DNA of 64,000 bases, taken from Hyphococcus sp. Its GTDB lineage: Bacteria; Pseudomonadota; Alphaproteobacteria; Caulobacterales; Parvularculaceae. Below the pieces are notes generated by a model. That model was not told where the DNA came from. It searched no databases and saw only the letters and a list, made by a program, of their open reading frames with translations. The first letter of the stretch is position 1, and each line of letters opens with the position of its first letter. Location: positions 558,001-622,000 of the forward strand of contig JANQRY010000003.1 of NCBI GenBank assembly GCA_028284345.1. The letters are read 5' to 3'. The translations under genes were made by a program, and so were the position numbers. Below are positions 41,263-51,048 of this stretch, in pieces.

Positions 41263-43920
41263 CTAATTCAGCAACGCCCCCGGCGGCGGCACGCTCTCGC
41301 CGGCGCCGGAAAAGGTGAAATGATCGCGCGCCTCGACCTTCTCGCCATTGATGGTGAGCTTGTCGCCGTCGGCCGAAATATTGAGCGTCTCGCCATCGGC
41401 GACCTTGCCGGCGAGCAACAGTTCGGCGAGCGGGTCCTGCAGGGATTTCTGGATGACGCGCTTCAAGGGCCGGGCGCCGTAGACGGGGTCATAGCCCTTG
41501 TCGCCGAGCCAGCCTCGCGCCTTTTTGTCGAGCGACAGGACAATCTTGCGATCGGCGAGCAGGGTCGCGAGCCGGGCGATCTGGATGTCGACAATCGCAT
41601 CCATATGCGGCCGCGCGAGACGGTGGAACAGGATGATTTCATCAAGGCGGTTTAAGAATTCCGGCCGGAACTTCGCCCGCACCGCTTCCATCACCGGTCC
41701 GCGCACGGCAGAGGAGTCCTCGCCTTCCTTCTGGGCCGCAAGGAATTCCGCGCCGAGGTTGGACGTCATGATGATCAGCGTGTTCTTGAAGTCGACCGTG
41801 TGGCCCTGCCCGTCGGTGAGGCGCCCGTCGTCGAGCACCTGCAACAGCACGTTGAAGACGTCCGGGTGCGCTTTCTCCACCTCATCGAAGAGCACGACCT
41901 GATAGGGCCGGCGGCGGACGCGTTCAGTAAGAACACCGCCTTCTTCATAACCCACATAGCCCGGCGGCGCGCCGATGAGGCGGGCGACGGAGTGTTTCTC
42001 CATGAACTCCGACATGTCGATGCGCGCGATGGCCGTTTCATCGTCGAACAGGAATTCGGCGAGCGCCTTCGTCAGTTCGGTCTTGCCGACGCCGGTGGGC
42101 CCGAGGAACAGGAACGAGCCCATGGGCCGGTTCGGGTCTTTGAGCCCGGCGCGCGCGCGGCGCACGGCGGCGGAGACCGCGCCCACCGCCTCGGCCTGAC
42201 CGACAACGCGGGACGCCAGCGCGTCTTCCATTTTCAGGAGCTTTTCGCGTTCGCCTTCGAGCATCTTGTTGACCGGCACGCCGGTCCAGCGCGAGACGAC
42301 GCTGGCGATGTTTTCATCGTCGACGACTTCCTTGACGAGCGCCCGCGCATCGTCGCCGGCGTCGTCCTCCGTTTCCGCAAGTTGCTTTTCAAGGGCCGGG
42401 ATCTGTCCGTATTTCAGTTCCGAGGCGCGCCCGAGATCGCCGCGCCGTTCGGCGTCAGCCAGTTGCTGGCGCAAATGGTCAAGCTGTTCCTTGACCTTGG
42501 TCGCCGAGGCAAGGCTGTCTTTTTCCGCGCGCCAGCGCGCGGTCAAATCCGCCGAGCGCTGTTCCAGCTCCGACAGTTCCTTGTCGAGATTTTCCAGCCG
42601 ATCCTTTGACGCCTGATCGTCTTCCTTCTTCAGGGCCTCGCGCTCGATCTTCATCTGGATGATGCGCCGGTCAAGTTCGTCGAGTTCTTCCGGTTTGGAA
42701 TCGACTTCCATTTTGAGGCGCGAGGCCGCCTCGTCCACAAGGTCGATGGCCTTGTCCGGGAGGAACCGGTCAGTGATGTAGCGATGCGACAGGGTCGCCG
42801 CGGCGACGATGGCGCTGTCGGAAATCCTGACGCCGTGATGAAGTTCGTATTTCTCCTTCAGCCCGCGGAGGATCGAGATCGTGTCCTCCACCGTCGGCTC
42901 GTCAATAAAGACGGCCTGGAACCGCCGGGCGAGCGCCGCGTCCTTCTCCACATATTTCTTGTATTCATCGAGGGTCGTGGCGCCGACGCAGTGCAGTTCG
43001 CCGCGGGCGAGCGCCGGCTTCAACAGGTTCGACGCGTCCATGGCGCCGTCGGTTTTGCCGGCGCCGACCAGCGTGTGCATCTCGTCGATGAAGAGAACGA
43101 TCTGGCCGTCGGCGTCGGTGACTTCCTGCAGCACGGCTTTCAGGCGCTCTTCGAACTCGCCGCGATATTTCGCGCCGGCGATCAGCGCGCCCATATCGAG
43201 CGCGAGAAGGGATTTCTCTTTGAGGCTTTCCGGCACGTCGCCATTGACGATGCGCAGCGCCAGTCCCTCGGCGATGGCGGTCTTGCCGACGCCGGGCTCG
43301 CCGATCAACACGGGGTTGTTTTTCGTGCGCCGGGACAGGACCTGCATCGTCCGGCGGATTTCTTCATCGCGCCCGATCACGGGATCGAGCTTGCCGTCGC
43401 GCGCCGCTTCGGTGAGGTCGCGGGCATATCGTTTGAGCGCGTCGTAGGCCTGCTCGGCCGAGGCCGTATCCGCCGTGCGCCCTTTGCGGATATCGTTGAT
43501 CGCTTCGTTCAGTTTGACCGCGGTGACGCCGGCTTTTTTGAGGATGTCCGCCGTGCCCGCCTGGGCCTCCACCGCCAGCGCGGTGAGGAGGCGTTCGGCG
43601 GTGACGAATTTGTCGCCGGCTTTTTTGCCGATTTCCTCCGCCGCGGAGAAGACTTTCGCTGTGGGCGCGGCCATGTAGATCTGGCCCGAGCCGCCCTCGA
43701 CCTGGGGTAGTTTGGCGAGCGCCTCGTCGGTTAACTGCAGCGCGGCTTCCGGCCGGCCGCCGGCGGCGCGAATGAGGTTGGCCGCAAGCCCCTCCTGATC
43801 GTCCAGAAGCGCTTTCAGGACATGTTCCGGCGTGAATTGCTGGTGGTTTTCGCGGAGCGCGATGGTTTGCGCGGCCTGGATGAGACCGCGGGCGCGGTCC
43901 GTGTAATTCTCAAATTGCAT
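41263..43920 (-). CDS. clpB: ATP-dependent disaggregase ClpB
   Basis: The 885-residue Hsp100 chaperone has an N-terminal Clp repeat domain, a first AAA+ domain ([10 protein letters not shown], about residue 205), a long middle coiled coil (about 410-530) that marks ClpB against ClpA/ClpC, and a second AAA+ domain ([10 protein letters not shown]). It solubilises aggregates together with DnaK in the cytoplasm. GAGGT lies before the ATG and a sigma-32-type promoter 64 bases upstream, as expected for a heat-shock gene. The C-terminus is slightly longer than in E. coli. Confidence 0.96.
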   Translation of the reverse strand: MQFENYTDRARGLIQAAQTIALRENHQQFTPEHVLKALLDDQEGLAANLIRAAGGRPEAALQLTDEALAKLPQVEGGSGQIYMAAPTAKVFSAAEEIGKKAGDKFVTAERLLTALAVEAQAGTADILKKAGVTAVKLNEAINDIRKGRTADTASAEQAYDALKRYARDLTEAARDGKLDPVIGRDEEIRRTMQVLSRRTKNNPVLIGEPGVGKTAIAEGLALRIVNGDVPESLKEKSLLALDMGALIAGAKYRGEFEERLKAVLQEVTDADGQIVLFIDEMHTLVGAGKTDGAMDASNLLKPALARGELHCVGATTLDEYKKYVEKDAALARRFQAVFIDEPTVEDTISILRGLKEKYELHHGVRISDSAIVAAATLSHRYITDRFLPDKAIDLVDEAASRLKMEVDSKPEELDELDRRIIQMKIEREALKKEDDQASKDRLENLDKELSELEQRSADLTARWRAEKDSLASATKVKEQLDHLRQQLADAERRGDLGRASELKYGQIPALEKQLAETEDDAGDDARALVKEVVDDENIASVVSRWTGVPVNKMLEGEREKLLKMEDALASRVVGQAEAVGAVSAAVRRARAGLKDPNRPMGSFLFLGPTGVGKTELTKALAEFLFDDETAIARIDMSEFMEKHSVARLIGAPPGYVGYEEGGVLTERVRRRPYQVVLFDEVEKAHPDVFNVLLQVLDDGRLTDGQGHTVDFKNTLIIMTSNLGAEFLAAQKEGEDSSAVRGPVMEAVRAKFRPEFLNRLDEIILFHRLARPHMDAIVDIQIARLATLLADRKIVLSLDKKARGWLGDKGYDPVYGARPLKRVIQKSLQDPLAELLLAGKVADGETLNISADGDKLTINGEKVEARDHFTFSGAGESVPPPGALLN

Positions 43921-43983
43921 ATCGACCTCGAATGAGCGTCAAAATCTTAATGGCGCCCCCGAAGGCGGCGCCGGGTCCAGACG

Positions 43984-44013
43984 ATAAATGGGGTCGCCTG
44001 GTCGATTCGCAAG
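43984..44013 (-). promoter_or_regulatory. Sigma-32 (RpoH)-type heat-shock promoter of clpB
   Basis: On the minus strand the -35 element CTTGCGA (44013-44007) is followed after 13 bases by CCCCATTTAT (43993-43984). The heat-shock consensus is CTTGAAA, 11-16 bases, CCCCATnT; only two bases of the -35 element differ. The position 64 bases before the clpB ATG and directly after the upstream gene's terminator fits. Confidence 0.75.
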
Positions 44014-44036
44014 GCCCCGCGCCGCCTGCAAGGCGC

Positions 44037-44069
44037 AAAAAAACCGGCGCGGATCATCGCCCGCGCCGG
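44037..44069 (-). terminator. Rho-independent terminator of the EF-hand gene
   Basis: Read on the minus strand, a perfect 9-base stem CCGGCGCGG / CCGCGCCGG with an 8-base loop is followed directly by seven Ts (44043-44037). It lies 31 bases beyond the stop of the EF-hand gene and separates it from the clpB promoter. Confidence 0.85.
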
Positions 44070-44099
44070 CTTCAAAAACGTTAATCGCGGCCCGCGCGA

Positions 44100-44444
44100 T
44101 TACATCTCTTTTTTGGCCTCGTACTTGGCTTTTTTCTCCGCCTTTTTGGCGGCCCGATACGCCTTCACTTCCTCCAGCGAGGCTTCGCCGTCATCGCCGA
44201 GATAGTCTGCGCCATCAGCCCACTCTTCTTCAGCCTTCGCCATCCTCGACGCCATGAATTCAGCCTTCGAAACGGTTCCCGAACCGTCCGTGTCCATGGC
44301 GGCGAATCCCTCCTCCAGTTTCGCGTCCATCTTGGCCTGATGCTCCTCGGCTGACATTTTCTTGTCGCCATGATGACCGGCCATCGCCGCGCCCGCCGCC
44401 AGCGCCACCGCGCCAGCCGTCAGTGTAAAGATGGTTTTTCTCAT
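44100..44444 (-). CDS. Exported EF-hand calcium-binding protein
   Basis: The 114-residue protein has a signal peptide (A-L-A-A-G-A-A-M-A, cut about residue 22), one canonical EF-hand loop D-T-D-G-S-G-T-V-S-K-A-E and a second degenerate loop (L-G-D-D-G-E-A-S-L-E-E). A lysine/alanine-rich helical tail follows. It probably binds calcium in the periplasm. The ATG at 44444 is preferred, with AAAGGA 6 bases upstream. A strong terminator follows, so it is a single-gene unit. Confidence 0.82.
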   Translation of the reverse strand: MRKTIFTLTAGAVALAAGAAMAGHHGDKKMSAEEHQAKMDAKLEEGFAAMDTDGSGTVSKAEFMASRMAKAEEEWADGADYLGDDGEASLEEVKAYRAAKKAEKKAKYEAKKEM

Positions 44445-44510
44445 CGGGTGTCCTTTCCCTCTTAAAAGATTTTTTGCGCGCGGGGGCGCGCTGTTGTTGA
44501 TCCACCCTCG

Positions 44511-44600
44511 CATGCCGCGAAGGCATGGTCCTATGCTATCACGACGGCGCCGATGCGACGTGAGTCGCAAATGCAGAATCGCCCCTTACGTTTTCGTAAG
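44511..44600. other. Three consecutive perfect small hairpins
   Basis: Within 90 bases between thiG and the EF-hand gene there are three perfect 6-base stems with 4-5-base loops: CATGCC/GGCATG (44511-44527), TGCGAC/GTCGCA (44554-44569) and CTTACG/CGTAAG (44585-44600). None is followed by a T-run. They lie after the thiG stop and before the EF-hand start on the same strand, so they could be thiG 3'-end structure or an EF-hand leader. Confidence 0.4.
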
Positions 44601-44634
44601 CCGATGAAGCGTTCGTTTGGCGCGGCGAACGGAG

Positions 44635-45405
<771 letters not shown>

Positions 45406-45409
45406 GGGT

Positions 45410-45610
45410 TCAGCCTCCGCCGACAAACTGGACAATCTCGATGCGGTCGCCCGCGGCGACCGGCGTATCGTCATATAGGGAGCGCGGCACGATTTCGCGA
45501 TTGCGCTCCACGGCGATTTTGCGCGCTTGCAATTCCAGCGCGGCGAGGAGGCCGGCGACGGTCGGCTCGCCCCCATGCTCGTATTCTTCGCCGTTCAGGG
45601 TAATATCCAT
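45410..45610 (-). CDS. thiS: Sulfur carrier protein ThiS
   Basis: A 66-residue ubiquitin-like protein ending in G-G-G. The C-terminal diglycine is adenylated and thiocarboxylated to donate sulfur to ThiG. Typical elements are D-I-T-L-N-G-E-E-Y near the start, V-A-V-E-R-N-like I-A-V-E-R-N, and [10 protein letters not shown] at the end. It is directly followed by thiG. No thiamine riboswitch elements were found in the short region before it. Confidence 0.92.
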   Translation of the reverse strand: MDITLNGEEYEHGGEPTVAGLLAALELQARKIAVERNREIVPRSLYDDTPVAAGDRIEIVQFVGGG

Positions 45611-45705
45611 GGCTTTTCAAGCGCTTCTCTTATTGCGGCGCGCGGGCGCGCGCGTCTATATGTAGACCCTTCATAACGGGCGGTGAAGGCGGCGACGGCA
45701 AGTTT

Positions 45706-46152
45706 ATGGCGAAGAAGACGGCATATGTCCTGAACGGGCCGAACCTCAACCTGCTCGGGACCCGCGAGCCTGAGATCTATGGCGGCGACAGCCTCGCCGA
45801 TATCGAAAAAGCGACGCGGGAAAAGGCCGCCGGCCTTGGCCTCGCGGTGGAATTTCGCCAGTCCAACACCGAGGGAACCCTCGTGGACTGGGTTCAGGAG
45901 GCGGGCGCCAAGGGCGCCGGGCTGATCATCAATCCGGGGGGATACACCCATACGTCGGTGGCGCTCCTTGACGCCCTGTCGGCGATCGGCGTCCCGAAAA
46001 TTGAACTGCATCTGTCCAATATCCACGCCAGGGAGGAGTTTCGCCGACGCTCGGTGACGGCGCCGGCGGCGGACGGGTTGATTATGGGGTTGGGCGCGGC
46101 CGGCTACGGCCTTGCGCTCGAGGCGCTTGCGGGGCTCATCAGTCGGGCCTGA
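45706..46152 (+). CDS. aroQ: Type II 3-dehydroquinate dehydratase
   Basis: This 148-residue dodecameric enzyme of the shikimate pathway turns 3-dehydroquinate into 3-dehydroshikimate. The N-terminus L-N-G-P-N-L-N-L-L-G-T-R-E-P-E-I-Y-G contains the catalytic arginine and tyrosine. N-P-G-G-Y-T-H-T-S-V and S-N-I-H-A-R-E-E-F-R-R complete the active site. It is upstream of accB-accC, the standard alphaproteobacterial order, and divergent from thiS. Confidence 0.96.
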   Translation: MAKKTAYVLNGPNLNLLGTREPEIYGGDSLADIEKATREKAAGLGLAVEFRQSNTEGTLVDWVQEAGAKGAGLIINPGGYTHTSVALLDALSAIGVPKIELHLSNIHAREEFRRRSVTAPAADGLIMGLGAAGYGLALEALAGLISRA

Positions 46153-46212
46153 AGAGCGCTTTTGTTCGCCGGCGGAACTTGCTAAGGCCGCTGGGTTTTA
46201 AACGGGAAGCAT

Positions 46213-46686
46213 ATGGCTGGGAACAGAACTAAAAACGATCGCGGCGCGGAAGCACAGTGGATCCGGGAACTTGCCGGGATACTCGAAGAGACGGGGCTGA
46301 CGGAAATCGAAATCGAACGCGACGGCGCGCGCCTGCGCGTATCGCGTCAGGGCGGCGCCGCGCCGGCGGCCGCTTTTGCGCCCGCGCCCGCCGCGCCTTC
46401 CCCCACCCCGTCATCGGCGCCGGCGCCCGCCGCGGCGCCGACGAGCGACCATCCCGGCGCGGTCAAATCCCCCATGGTCGGCACGGCTTATCTCTCGCCC
46501 TCGCCCGGCGCCGACGCCTTCGTCACCGAAGGCGGCAATGTCGCCGAGGGCCAGACGGTGATGATCGTCGAGGCCATGAAAACCATGAACCCGATCACCG
46601 CGCCGCGCGCCGGCAAGGTGACAAAAATCCTCGTCAGCGACTCCCAGCCCGTGGAATTCGACGAACCGCTGCTGATTATTGAATAG
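46213..46686 (+). CDS. accB: Biotin carboxyl carrier protein of acetyl-CoA carboxylase
   Basis: The 157-residue subunit has an N-terminal helical part, an alanine/proline-rich linker (about residues 50-78) and a C-terminal biotinyl domain with V-E-A-M-K-T-M-N, where the lysine receives biotin. It carries the carboxyl group in the first step of fatty acid synthesis. accC follows 17 bases downstream, so the two are co-transcribed. Confidence 0.95.
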   Translation: MAGNRTKNDRGAEAQWIRELAGILEETGLTEIEIERDGARLRVSRQGGAAPAAAFAPAPAAPSPTPSSAPAPAAAPTSDHPGAVKSPMVGTAYLSPSPGADAFVTEGGNVAEGQTVMIVEAMKTMNPITAPRAGKVTKILVSDSQPVEFDEPLLIIE

Positions 46687-46703
46687 CGGCGCATACGGAA
46701 TAT

Positions 46704-48047
46704 ATGTTTGAAAAAGTCCTGATCGCCAATCGCGGAGAGATCGCCCTCCGCATTCACCGGGCCTGTAAAGAGCTCGGCATCCAGACGGTCGCCGTGCATT
46801 CAACCGCGGACCAGAACGCCATGCATGTGCGGCTTGCGGACGAAAGCGTCTGTATCGGTCCGCCGGCGCCGAAAGACAGCTATCTCAACATTCCGGCGAT
46901 CATTTCCGCCGCCGAGATCACCGGCGCGGACGCGATCCATCCGGGCTACGGCTTTCTTTCCGAAAACGCCCGCTTCGCCGATATCGTCAAGGCGCACAAC
47001 ATTACCTTCATCGGTCCGGAGGCGGAGCATATCCGCGTCATGGGCGACAAGATCGCCGCGAAAGAGGCGGTCGGCAAAGTCGGCATTCCGCTCGTGCCGG
47101 GCTCGGAAGGCGCTCTCGCCTCCATGGAGGAGGCCCGGACCGAGGCGGAAAAGATCGGCTATCCGGTGCTGGTCAAGGCCGCTGCTGGCGGCGGCGGGCG
47201 CGGCATGAAGCTCGCGCCGACGCCCGGCGATCTCGAAGAGGCGATCTCCACCGCCAAGGCCGAAGCAAAAGGCGCCTTTGGCGACGACGCGGTCTATCTT
47301 GAAAAATACCTGACCAAACCGCGTCATATCGAACTACAGATCATCGCCGACAGCCACGGCAATGTGGTGCAGCTTGGCGAGCGCGACTGCTCGCTGCAAC
47401 GCCGCCACCAGAAAGTGCTCGAAGAAGCGCTGTCGCCAGCCCTCGGTCCGGAAGAACGCGCGCGCATCGGCGAGACGGTTCGCAAAGCCATCGAACAGCT
47501 TGGCTATCTCGGCGCCGGCACCATCGAGTTCCTGTACGAAAACGGCGAATTTTATTTCATCGAGATGAATACGCGCCTCCAGGTCGAACATCCGATCACG
47601 GAACAGGTGACGGATATCGACATCGTGCGCGAGCAGATCTGCGTCGCGGCGGGCGCGCCTCTGAGCATCAAACAGAGCGACGTGCATTTTCGCGGCCATT
47701 CCATTGAGTGCCGCATCAATGCGGAGAACCCGAAAACGTTCCGGCCCTCGCCCGGCAAAATCACGGATTTTCACGCGCCGGGCGGTCCGGGCGTGCGCTT
47801 CGATTCCGCCGTCTACACCGGCTATTCCATCCCCCCCTATTACGACTCCATGATCGGCAAGCTGATCGTCTTCGGCGACAACCGCGAATTATGTCTCGCG
47901 CGCCTGCGCCGCTGCCTTTCCGAGTTCGCCCTGATCGGCATTGAAACCACGATCCCGTTGTTTCAGGCGCTGATCGACGAGCCGGATTTCCAGCGCGGCG
48001 ATTATCACATTCACTGGCTTGAAAACTGGCTGGCGGAAAGCAGCTAG
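46704..48047 (+). CDS. accC: Biotin carboxylase subunit of acetyl-CoA carboxylase
   Basis: The 447-residue enzyme carboxylates biotin on AccB using ATP and bicarbonate. It shows the N-terminal I-A-N-R-G-E-I-A, the ATP-grasp glycine loop [17 protein letters not shown] and [10 protein letters not shown]. Length is normal. In related genomes aat follows directly; here a low-GC gene intervenes. Confidence 0.96.
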   Translation: MFEKVLIANRGEIALRIHRACKELGIQTVAVHSTADQNAMHVRLADESVCIGPPAPKDSYLNIPAIISAAEITGADAIHPGYGFLSENARFADIVKAHNITFIGPEAEHIRVMGDKIAAKEAVGKVGIPLVPGSEGALASMEEARTEAEKIGYPVLVKAAAGGGGRGMKLAPTPGDLEEAISTAKAEAKGAFGDDAVYLEKYLTKPRHIELQIIADSHGNVVQLGERDCSLQRRHQKVLEEALSPALGPEERARIGETVRKAIEQLGYLGAGTIEFLYENGEFYFIEMNTRLQVEHPITEQVTDIDIVREQICVAAGAPLSIKQSDVHFRGHSIECRINAENPKTFRPSPGKITDFHAPGGPGVRFDSAVYTGYSIPPYYDSMIGKLIVFGDNRELCLARLRRCLSEFALIGIETTIPLFQALIDEPDFQRGDYHIHWLENWLAESS

Positions 48048-48077
48048 CGGCAGTTTTTCGCCGATAGCGGTCGTTCG

Positions 48078-48542
48078 TCAGGCAGAAAAACATATGAACT
48101 GAAAAACGCAACGGAACCCACGAGCCCCGACAGCCCACAAGAGAATTGACGGCAACGAAAAAGCAATACTCAGGATAAGAATACCGGCTCTGCTTTTCTT
48201 TGCAAAAGCAAGAAATCCAACGACCGTTAACAACCAAATGGCAGGCAAGATGATCGACAAACTCCATGCAAAGAGGTTGATCGCATTTTGTACTTCAGAT
48301 TTGTCTGTTGGGACGTACGCTTGGCCGAGCCAAGCCAATACGCCAATAACAATGTATGCGAAAAGCGTAGTTGCGAGTTGCTTAACTGGATCGCTCGAAG
48401 AAAAGAACCGATAGAATGCTGGCGGGGCCAATCCGATTATTGTCCAAGGCCACAATGCTCCTTCGGTTAGGATAAGTTTGAGGCCGTGTAGTGCTTGCGC
48501 TAAACCACCGTCTTCCGAAAATATTATGCTTAAGCTATCCAT
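48078..48542 (-). CDS. Membrane protein of unknown function in a low-GC insert
   Basis: The 154-residue product has four hydrophobic segments (about residues 28-42, 58-76, 92-112 and 120-137) and no recognised domain. The ATG at 48542 is preferred over a TTG at 48554. Base composition is clearly lower than the surroundings: one 60-base line inside it (48181-48240) is about 42% GC against more than 60% in accC and aat. It lies on the opposite strand between accC and aat, two genes normally adjacent. This suggests acquisition by transfer. Confidence 0.6.
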   Translation of the reverse strand: MDSLSIIFSEDGGLAQALHGLKLILTEGALWPWTIIGLAPPAFYRFFSSSDPVKQLATTLFAYIVIGVLAWLGQAYVPTDKSEVQNAINLFAWSLSIILPAIWLLTVVGFLAFAKKSRAGILILSIAFSLPSILLWAVGARGFRCVFQFICFSA

Positions 48543-48643
48543 ACCCGTTCTCAACGTAGGGCATCTATCTCTTTATGCAAATGTCCGTTAAGGGCCAATC
48601 CTTGCCATTGCCCGCCGCCCCGATTCAAGGCGATACTCGCCCC

Positions 48644-49309
48644 ATGCCCCGCGACAGCGCCAATGCGATTCCCGTCGACGAGCTGATCAAGGCCTATACG
48701 CTCGGCTACTTCCCCATGGCGCGGGCGCGGGAGGACGCCGCCGTCGTCTGGGTGCTGCCGGAAGAGCGCGGCGTCATCAATCTTGGCGATGCGCGCGCAC
48801 CGAAGCGATTATTGCGGTTCGTCAAAACCGAGCCGTTTGAAATTCGCGTCAATTCCGCCTTTCCGGCGGTGATCGCGGCCTGCGCCGATGAAACGCCGGC
48901 GCGCCCGGACACATGGATCAACGACGCCATTGTCGAGGCGTATACGGAGCTTCACTATCGCGGCGTTGCGCACAGCGTCGAATGCTGGCGCGACGGCGCG
49001 CTGGTCGGCGGGCTTTACGGGCTTGCCCTTGGCGCGGCGTTCTGCGGCGAAAGCATGTTCTCACGGACGCGCGATGCGTCAAAGGTCGCCATGGTTCATC
49101 TGATGGCGCGCCTTAAGATCGGCGGCTTCGATTTCATCGACGCGCAATTTTACAACGAACACCTCGAACAGTTTGGCCTGATCGGCGTTCCCAACGACGA
49201 CTATCAAGTGCAGTTAAGGAGCGCGCTAAGCCGCGAAGCGGATTTCTTCGCGGCCCCGGATCAGCTTTCGACCGCCCGCGTCGTGCAATCGATAACCCAC
49301 ACGTCATAG
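48644..49309 (+). CDS. aat: Leucyl/phenylalanyl-tRNA-protein transferase
   Basis: The 221-residue enzyme adds Leu or Phe to N-terminal Lys/Arg, marking proteins for ClpAPS degradation. Typical elements are A-Y-T-L-G-Y-F-P-M-A near the start, H-S-V-E-C-W, G-G-L-Y-G-L-A-L-G-A-A-F-C-G-E-S-M-F-S and D-A-Q-F-Y-N-E-H-L. The ATG at 48644 leaves a short lead before the homologous part; ATGs at 48575 and 48581 would add about 20 residues, and none has a good ribosome site. Its 3' end overlaps the convergent DUF2155 gene by 49 bases. Confidence 0.9.
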   Translation: MPRDSANAIPVDELIKAYTLGYFPMARAREDAAVVWVLPEERGVINLGDARAPKRLLRFVKTEPFEIRVNSAFPAVIAACADETPARPDTWINDAIVEAYTELHYRGVAHSVECWRDGALVGGLYGLALGAAFCGESMFSRTRDASKVAMVHLMARLKIGGFDFIDAQFYNEHLEQFGLIGVPNDDYQVQLRSALSREADFFAAPDQLSTARVVQSITHTS

Positions 49310-49956
49310 ACGGGGTGTTCCAGCGCGTTGAGCGCCGGGCTTGAGGCGAACATCCAGCCGCGAAAGATGTTTTCCCCTTCCGCCTGCGGACCGTTCAACA
49401 CTTCCGGCGCCGGCAGCGTCGGCACAGGCTCGGACGGCAAGGGCGCAGCCTCCACCGGCGCATCCTCTTCAGCCGCGTCTGCGCCGAAGGCGGGGATTTC
49501 GGTCAGTTCGAGATTCTCGTCGATCGGTTCCGCCTCCGGCAAAGCGTCTGCATCCTCGGCGGTCTCCAGAAGCGCCGGATCGATTTTCAGATCGTCGCCC
49601 CGGGCGCCGAACTCCGTGTCGAAAACTTCCAGAAATGCCGTCGTCTCCGGAAACTCCTCCGGCGGGCGCTTGTCGCAATAGCGCGGCAGCAATTCCAGCG
49701 ACCCGAAGCGCGCGATTTCGTTCATGGCGATGTCGATATCGGTATAGCGCGCGGTGATCTTGTCGAGGGCGCGCAAGGTGACGGAAACCGGCTCGCGTTC
49801 GGTTCTGTCTATGACGCCGGCAAACGGGTCGTCGGTATTGCGCGACAGGGCCTCAAGTTCGTCGAGGCGATCATCCATCGGCGTTTCGAGCCGCTCGTTC
49901 TGGGCCAGCGCGCCGGTCGCGAAACATGCGGCCGTCAAGACAAACAATTTCCGCAT
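49261..49956 (-). CDS. DUF2155 periplasmic protein
   Basis: The 231-residue protein has a signal peptide (cut after A-L-A, about residue 18) and the DUF2155 core near its C-terminus: I-F-R-G-W-M-F-A-S-S-P-A-L-N-A-L-E-H-P-V-Y-D-V-W with a following C. Between them is a long acidic, proline-rich stretch (about residues 115-185). The ATG at 49956 overlaps the mlaD stop as TGATG. The family is linked in alphaproteobacteria to the adjacent MlaD and NDUFA12 genes, but its role is unknown. Confidence 0.87.
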   Translation of the reverse strand: MRKLFVLTAACFATGALAQNERLETPMDDRLDELEALSRNTDDPFAGVIDRTEREPVSVTLRALDKITARYTDIDIAMNEIARFGSLELLPRYCDKRPPEEFPETTAFLEVFDTEFGARGDDLKIDPALLETAEDADALPEAEPIDENLELTEIPAFGADAAEEDAPVEAAPLPSEPVPTLPAPEVLNGPQAEGENIFRGWMFASSPALNALEHPVYDVWVIDCTTRAVES

Positions 49957-50453
49957 CAAAACTCTCCAAGCGGGTCGTCCTCGGACGCATCATCGCTACC
50001 GCCGCCGCCTTGCTGGTTCGTGAACGCCTGTACGGCGAGATTGAGAAGATCGACCGAACCGCGGGTGATGGTGATGCGGTCGCCTTCCTGTAAATAGTCT
50101 TCTGACGCGCCCGGCTCGATGGAAACATGCGCGCCGCCGAGGAAGCCGTCCGAGACGATCTTGGCGACGGAATCGTCCGGGATCTGAACATCGCGGTCGA
50201 TGCGCATGGCGACGGTCGCCTCATAGGTCGCCGGGTCGAGCGTGCTGGCGGCAACCTCGCCGACCTGAATGCCGGCGATCTTGACGTCGGCGCCGACGGA
50301 AAGACCGTCCACGCGGCCGAAGACGGCGTCGAGCTGATAATCGGCGACGCGGGCCCGGTCGCCGCTGACGCCGGCGGCGTACCAGAGGAACGCAGCCGCG
50401 ACAGCGATGACGATCAGTCCGACAATGGTTTCAAAAGCGCCGGCGCGGCTCAT
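49956..50453 (-). CDS. mlaD: MCE-domain lipid-binding protein MlaD
   Basis: The 165-residue protein has one N-terminal helix (about residues 8-28) and a single MCE domain with V-F-G-R-V-D-G-L-S-V-G-A-D-V-K-I-A-G-I-Q-V-G-E-V. MlaD forms a hexameric ring that passes phospholipids between the inner-membrane MlaFE transporter and the periplasm. MlaE and MlaF genes are not adjacent, which is usual in alphaproteobacteria where mlaD lies beside NDUFA12. Confidence 0.9.
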   Translation of the reverse strand: MSRAGAFETIVGLIVIAVAAAFLWYAAGVSGDRARVADYQLDAVFGRVDGLSVGADVKIAGIQVGEVAASTLDPATYEATVAMRIDRDVQIPDDSVAKIVSDGFLGGAHVSIEPGASEDYLQEGDRITITRGSVDLLNLAVQAFTNQQGGGGSDDASEDDPLGEF

Positions 50454-50474
50454 GACGCGTCTCCCCGTTTCCGC

Positions 50475-50903
50475 CTACGCCTCTTCCGGCGTCCAGGCTT
50501 CATAATCATCGTTCACGTCCGCCGGTCCGCCGGCGCGGGCGAGCGAGCCCGGCGGATGATAGGCGAGCGGCGTGCCGGTCATGTTGGGCAGGTGATCCTT
50601 TTCCCATTCCTGGCGGGCGAGCGGTTTCTCGCTCGGCGGCCCATCAAACGTATGGTGCAGCCAGCCATGCCAGTCCGACGGCACGCGGGAGGCCTCGGCG
50701 ACCCCGTGATAAACGACCCAGCGCCGCGGGCGCTTATTGTCGCTGCCGGGGAGCGAGTTCGCCTTTTCCTCAAAATAGCGGTTGCCCTGCTCGTCCTGGC
50801 CGACCTCGCGCGCGCCCTTGCGCCAGAGGGTGAAGGACGTGCCGAGGGTGGCCGAGTTCCACCACGTAAACAGCTTCGAGATCAAAGGACGCTCCTCAAA
50901 CAT
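50475..50903 (-). CDS. NDUFA12-family complex I accessory subunit
   Basis: The 142-residue protein contains the mitochondrial/alphaproteobacterial NDUFA12 pattern: F-T-W-W-N, G-T-x-F-T-L-W-R-K-G, G-V-G-Q-D-E-like V-G-Q-D-E-Q-G-N-R-Y-F-E-E, R-R-W-V-V-Y-H-G and W-H-G-W-L-H-H. It stabilises respiratory complex I at the membrane. The ATG at 50903 with GGAG about 9 bases upstream is used; a start at 51074 would add 57 unrelated residues and reach into nrdJ. It is the first gene of the NDUFA12-mlaD-DUF2155 unit. Confidence 0.9.
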   Translation of the reverse strand: MFEERPLISKLFTWWNSATLGTSFTLWRKGAREVGQDEQGNRYFEEKANSLPGSDNKRPRRWVVYHGVAEASRVPSDWHGWLHHTFDGPPSEKPLARQEWEKDHLPNMTGTPLAYHPPGSLARAGGPADVNDDYEAWTPEEA

Positions 50904-51010
50904 TTCAGGGGCTCCATAGCCCCTTCCCGCGGCGCGAATATGGCGCCCGCCGCTCAGGCCCGCAATATGGCGCAAAATCGCTGGATTCGGGTGGAGGCGC
51001 CGGCCCAGAC

Positions 51011-51026
51011 CCCCTATATATAGTTC
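51011..51026. promoter_or_regulatory. NrdR-type box upstream of nrdJ
   Basis: The 16 bases CCCCTATATATAGTTC contain the perfect palindrome CTATATATAG (51014-51023). NrdR boxes have this form (roughly ACACTATATATAGTGT). It ends 22 bases before the nrdJ ATG. A usual second box about 31 bases away is not clear; two copies of AATATGGCGC (50937-50946 and 50964-50973) lie upstream. No nrdR gene is in the window. Confidence 0.6.
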
Positions 51027-51048
51027 TTCACGAATCAGGCTCCGCGAA

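Noticed and set aside
45611-45705. Possible thiamine riboswitch before thiS-thiG
   Set aside because: Only 95 bases separate thiS from divergent aroQ and none of the conserved TPP-riboswitch elements (CTGAGA, ACCTGA) is present.
50904-51048. Possible cobalamin riboswitch before nrdJ
   Set aside because: The region is too short and lacks the B12-box; the NrdR-type palindrome explains the visible structure better.
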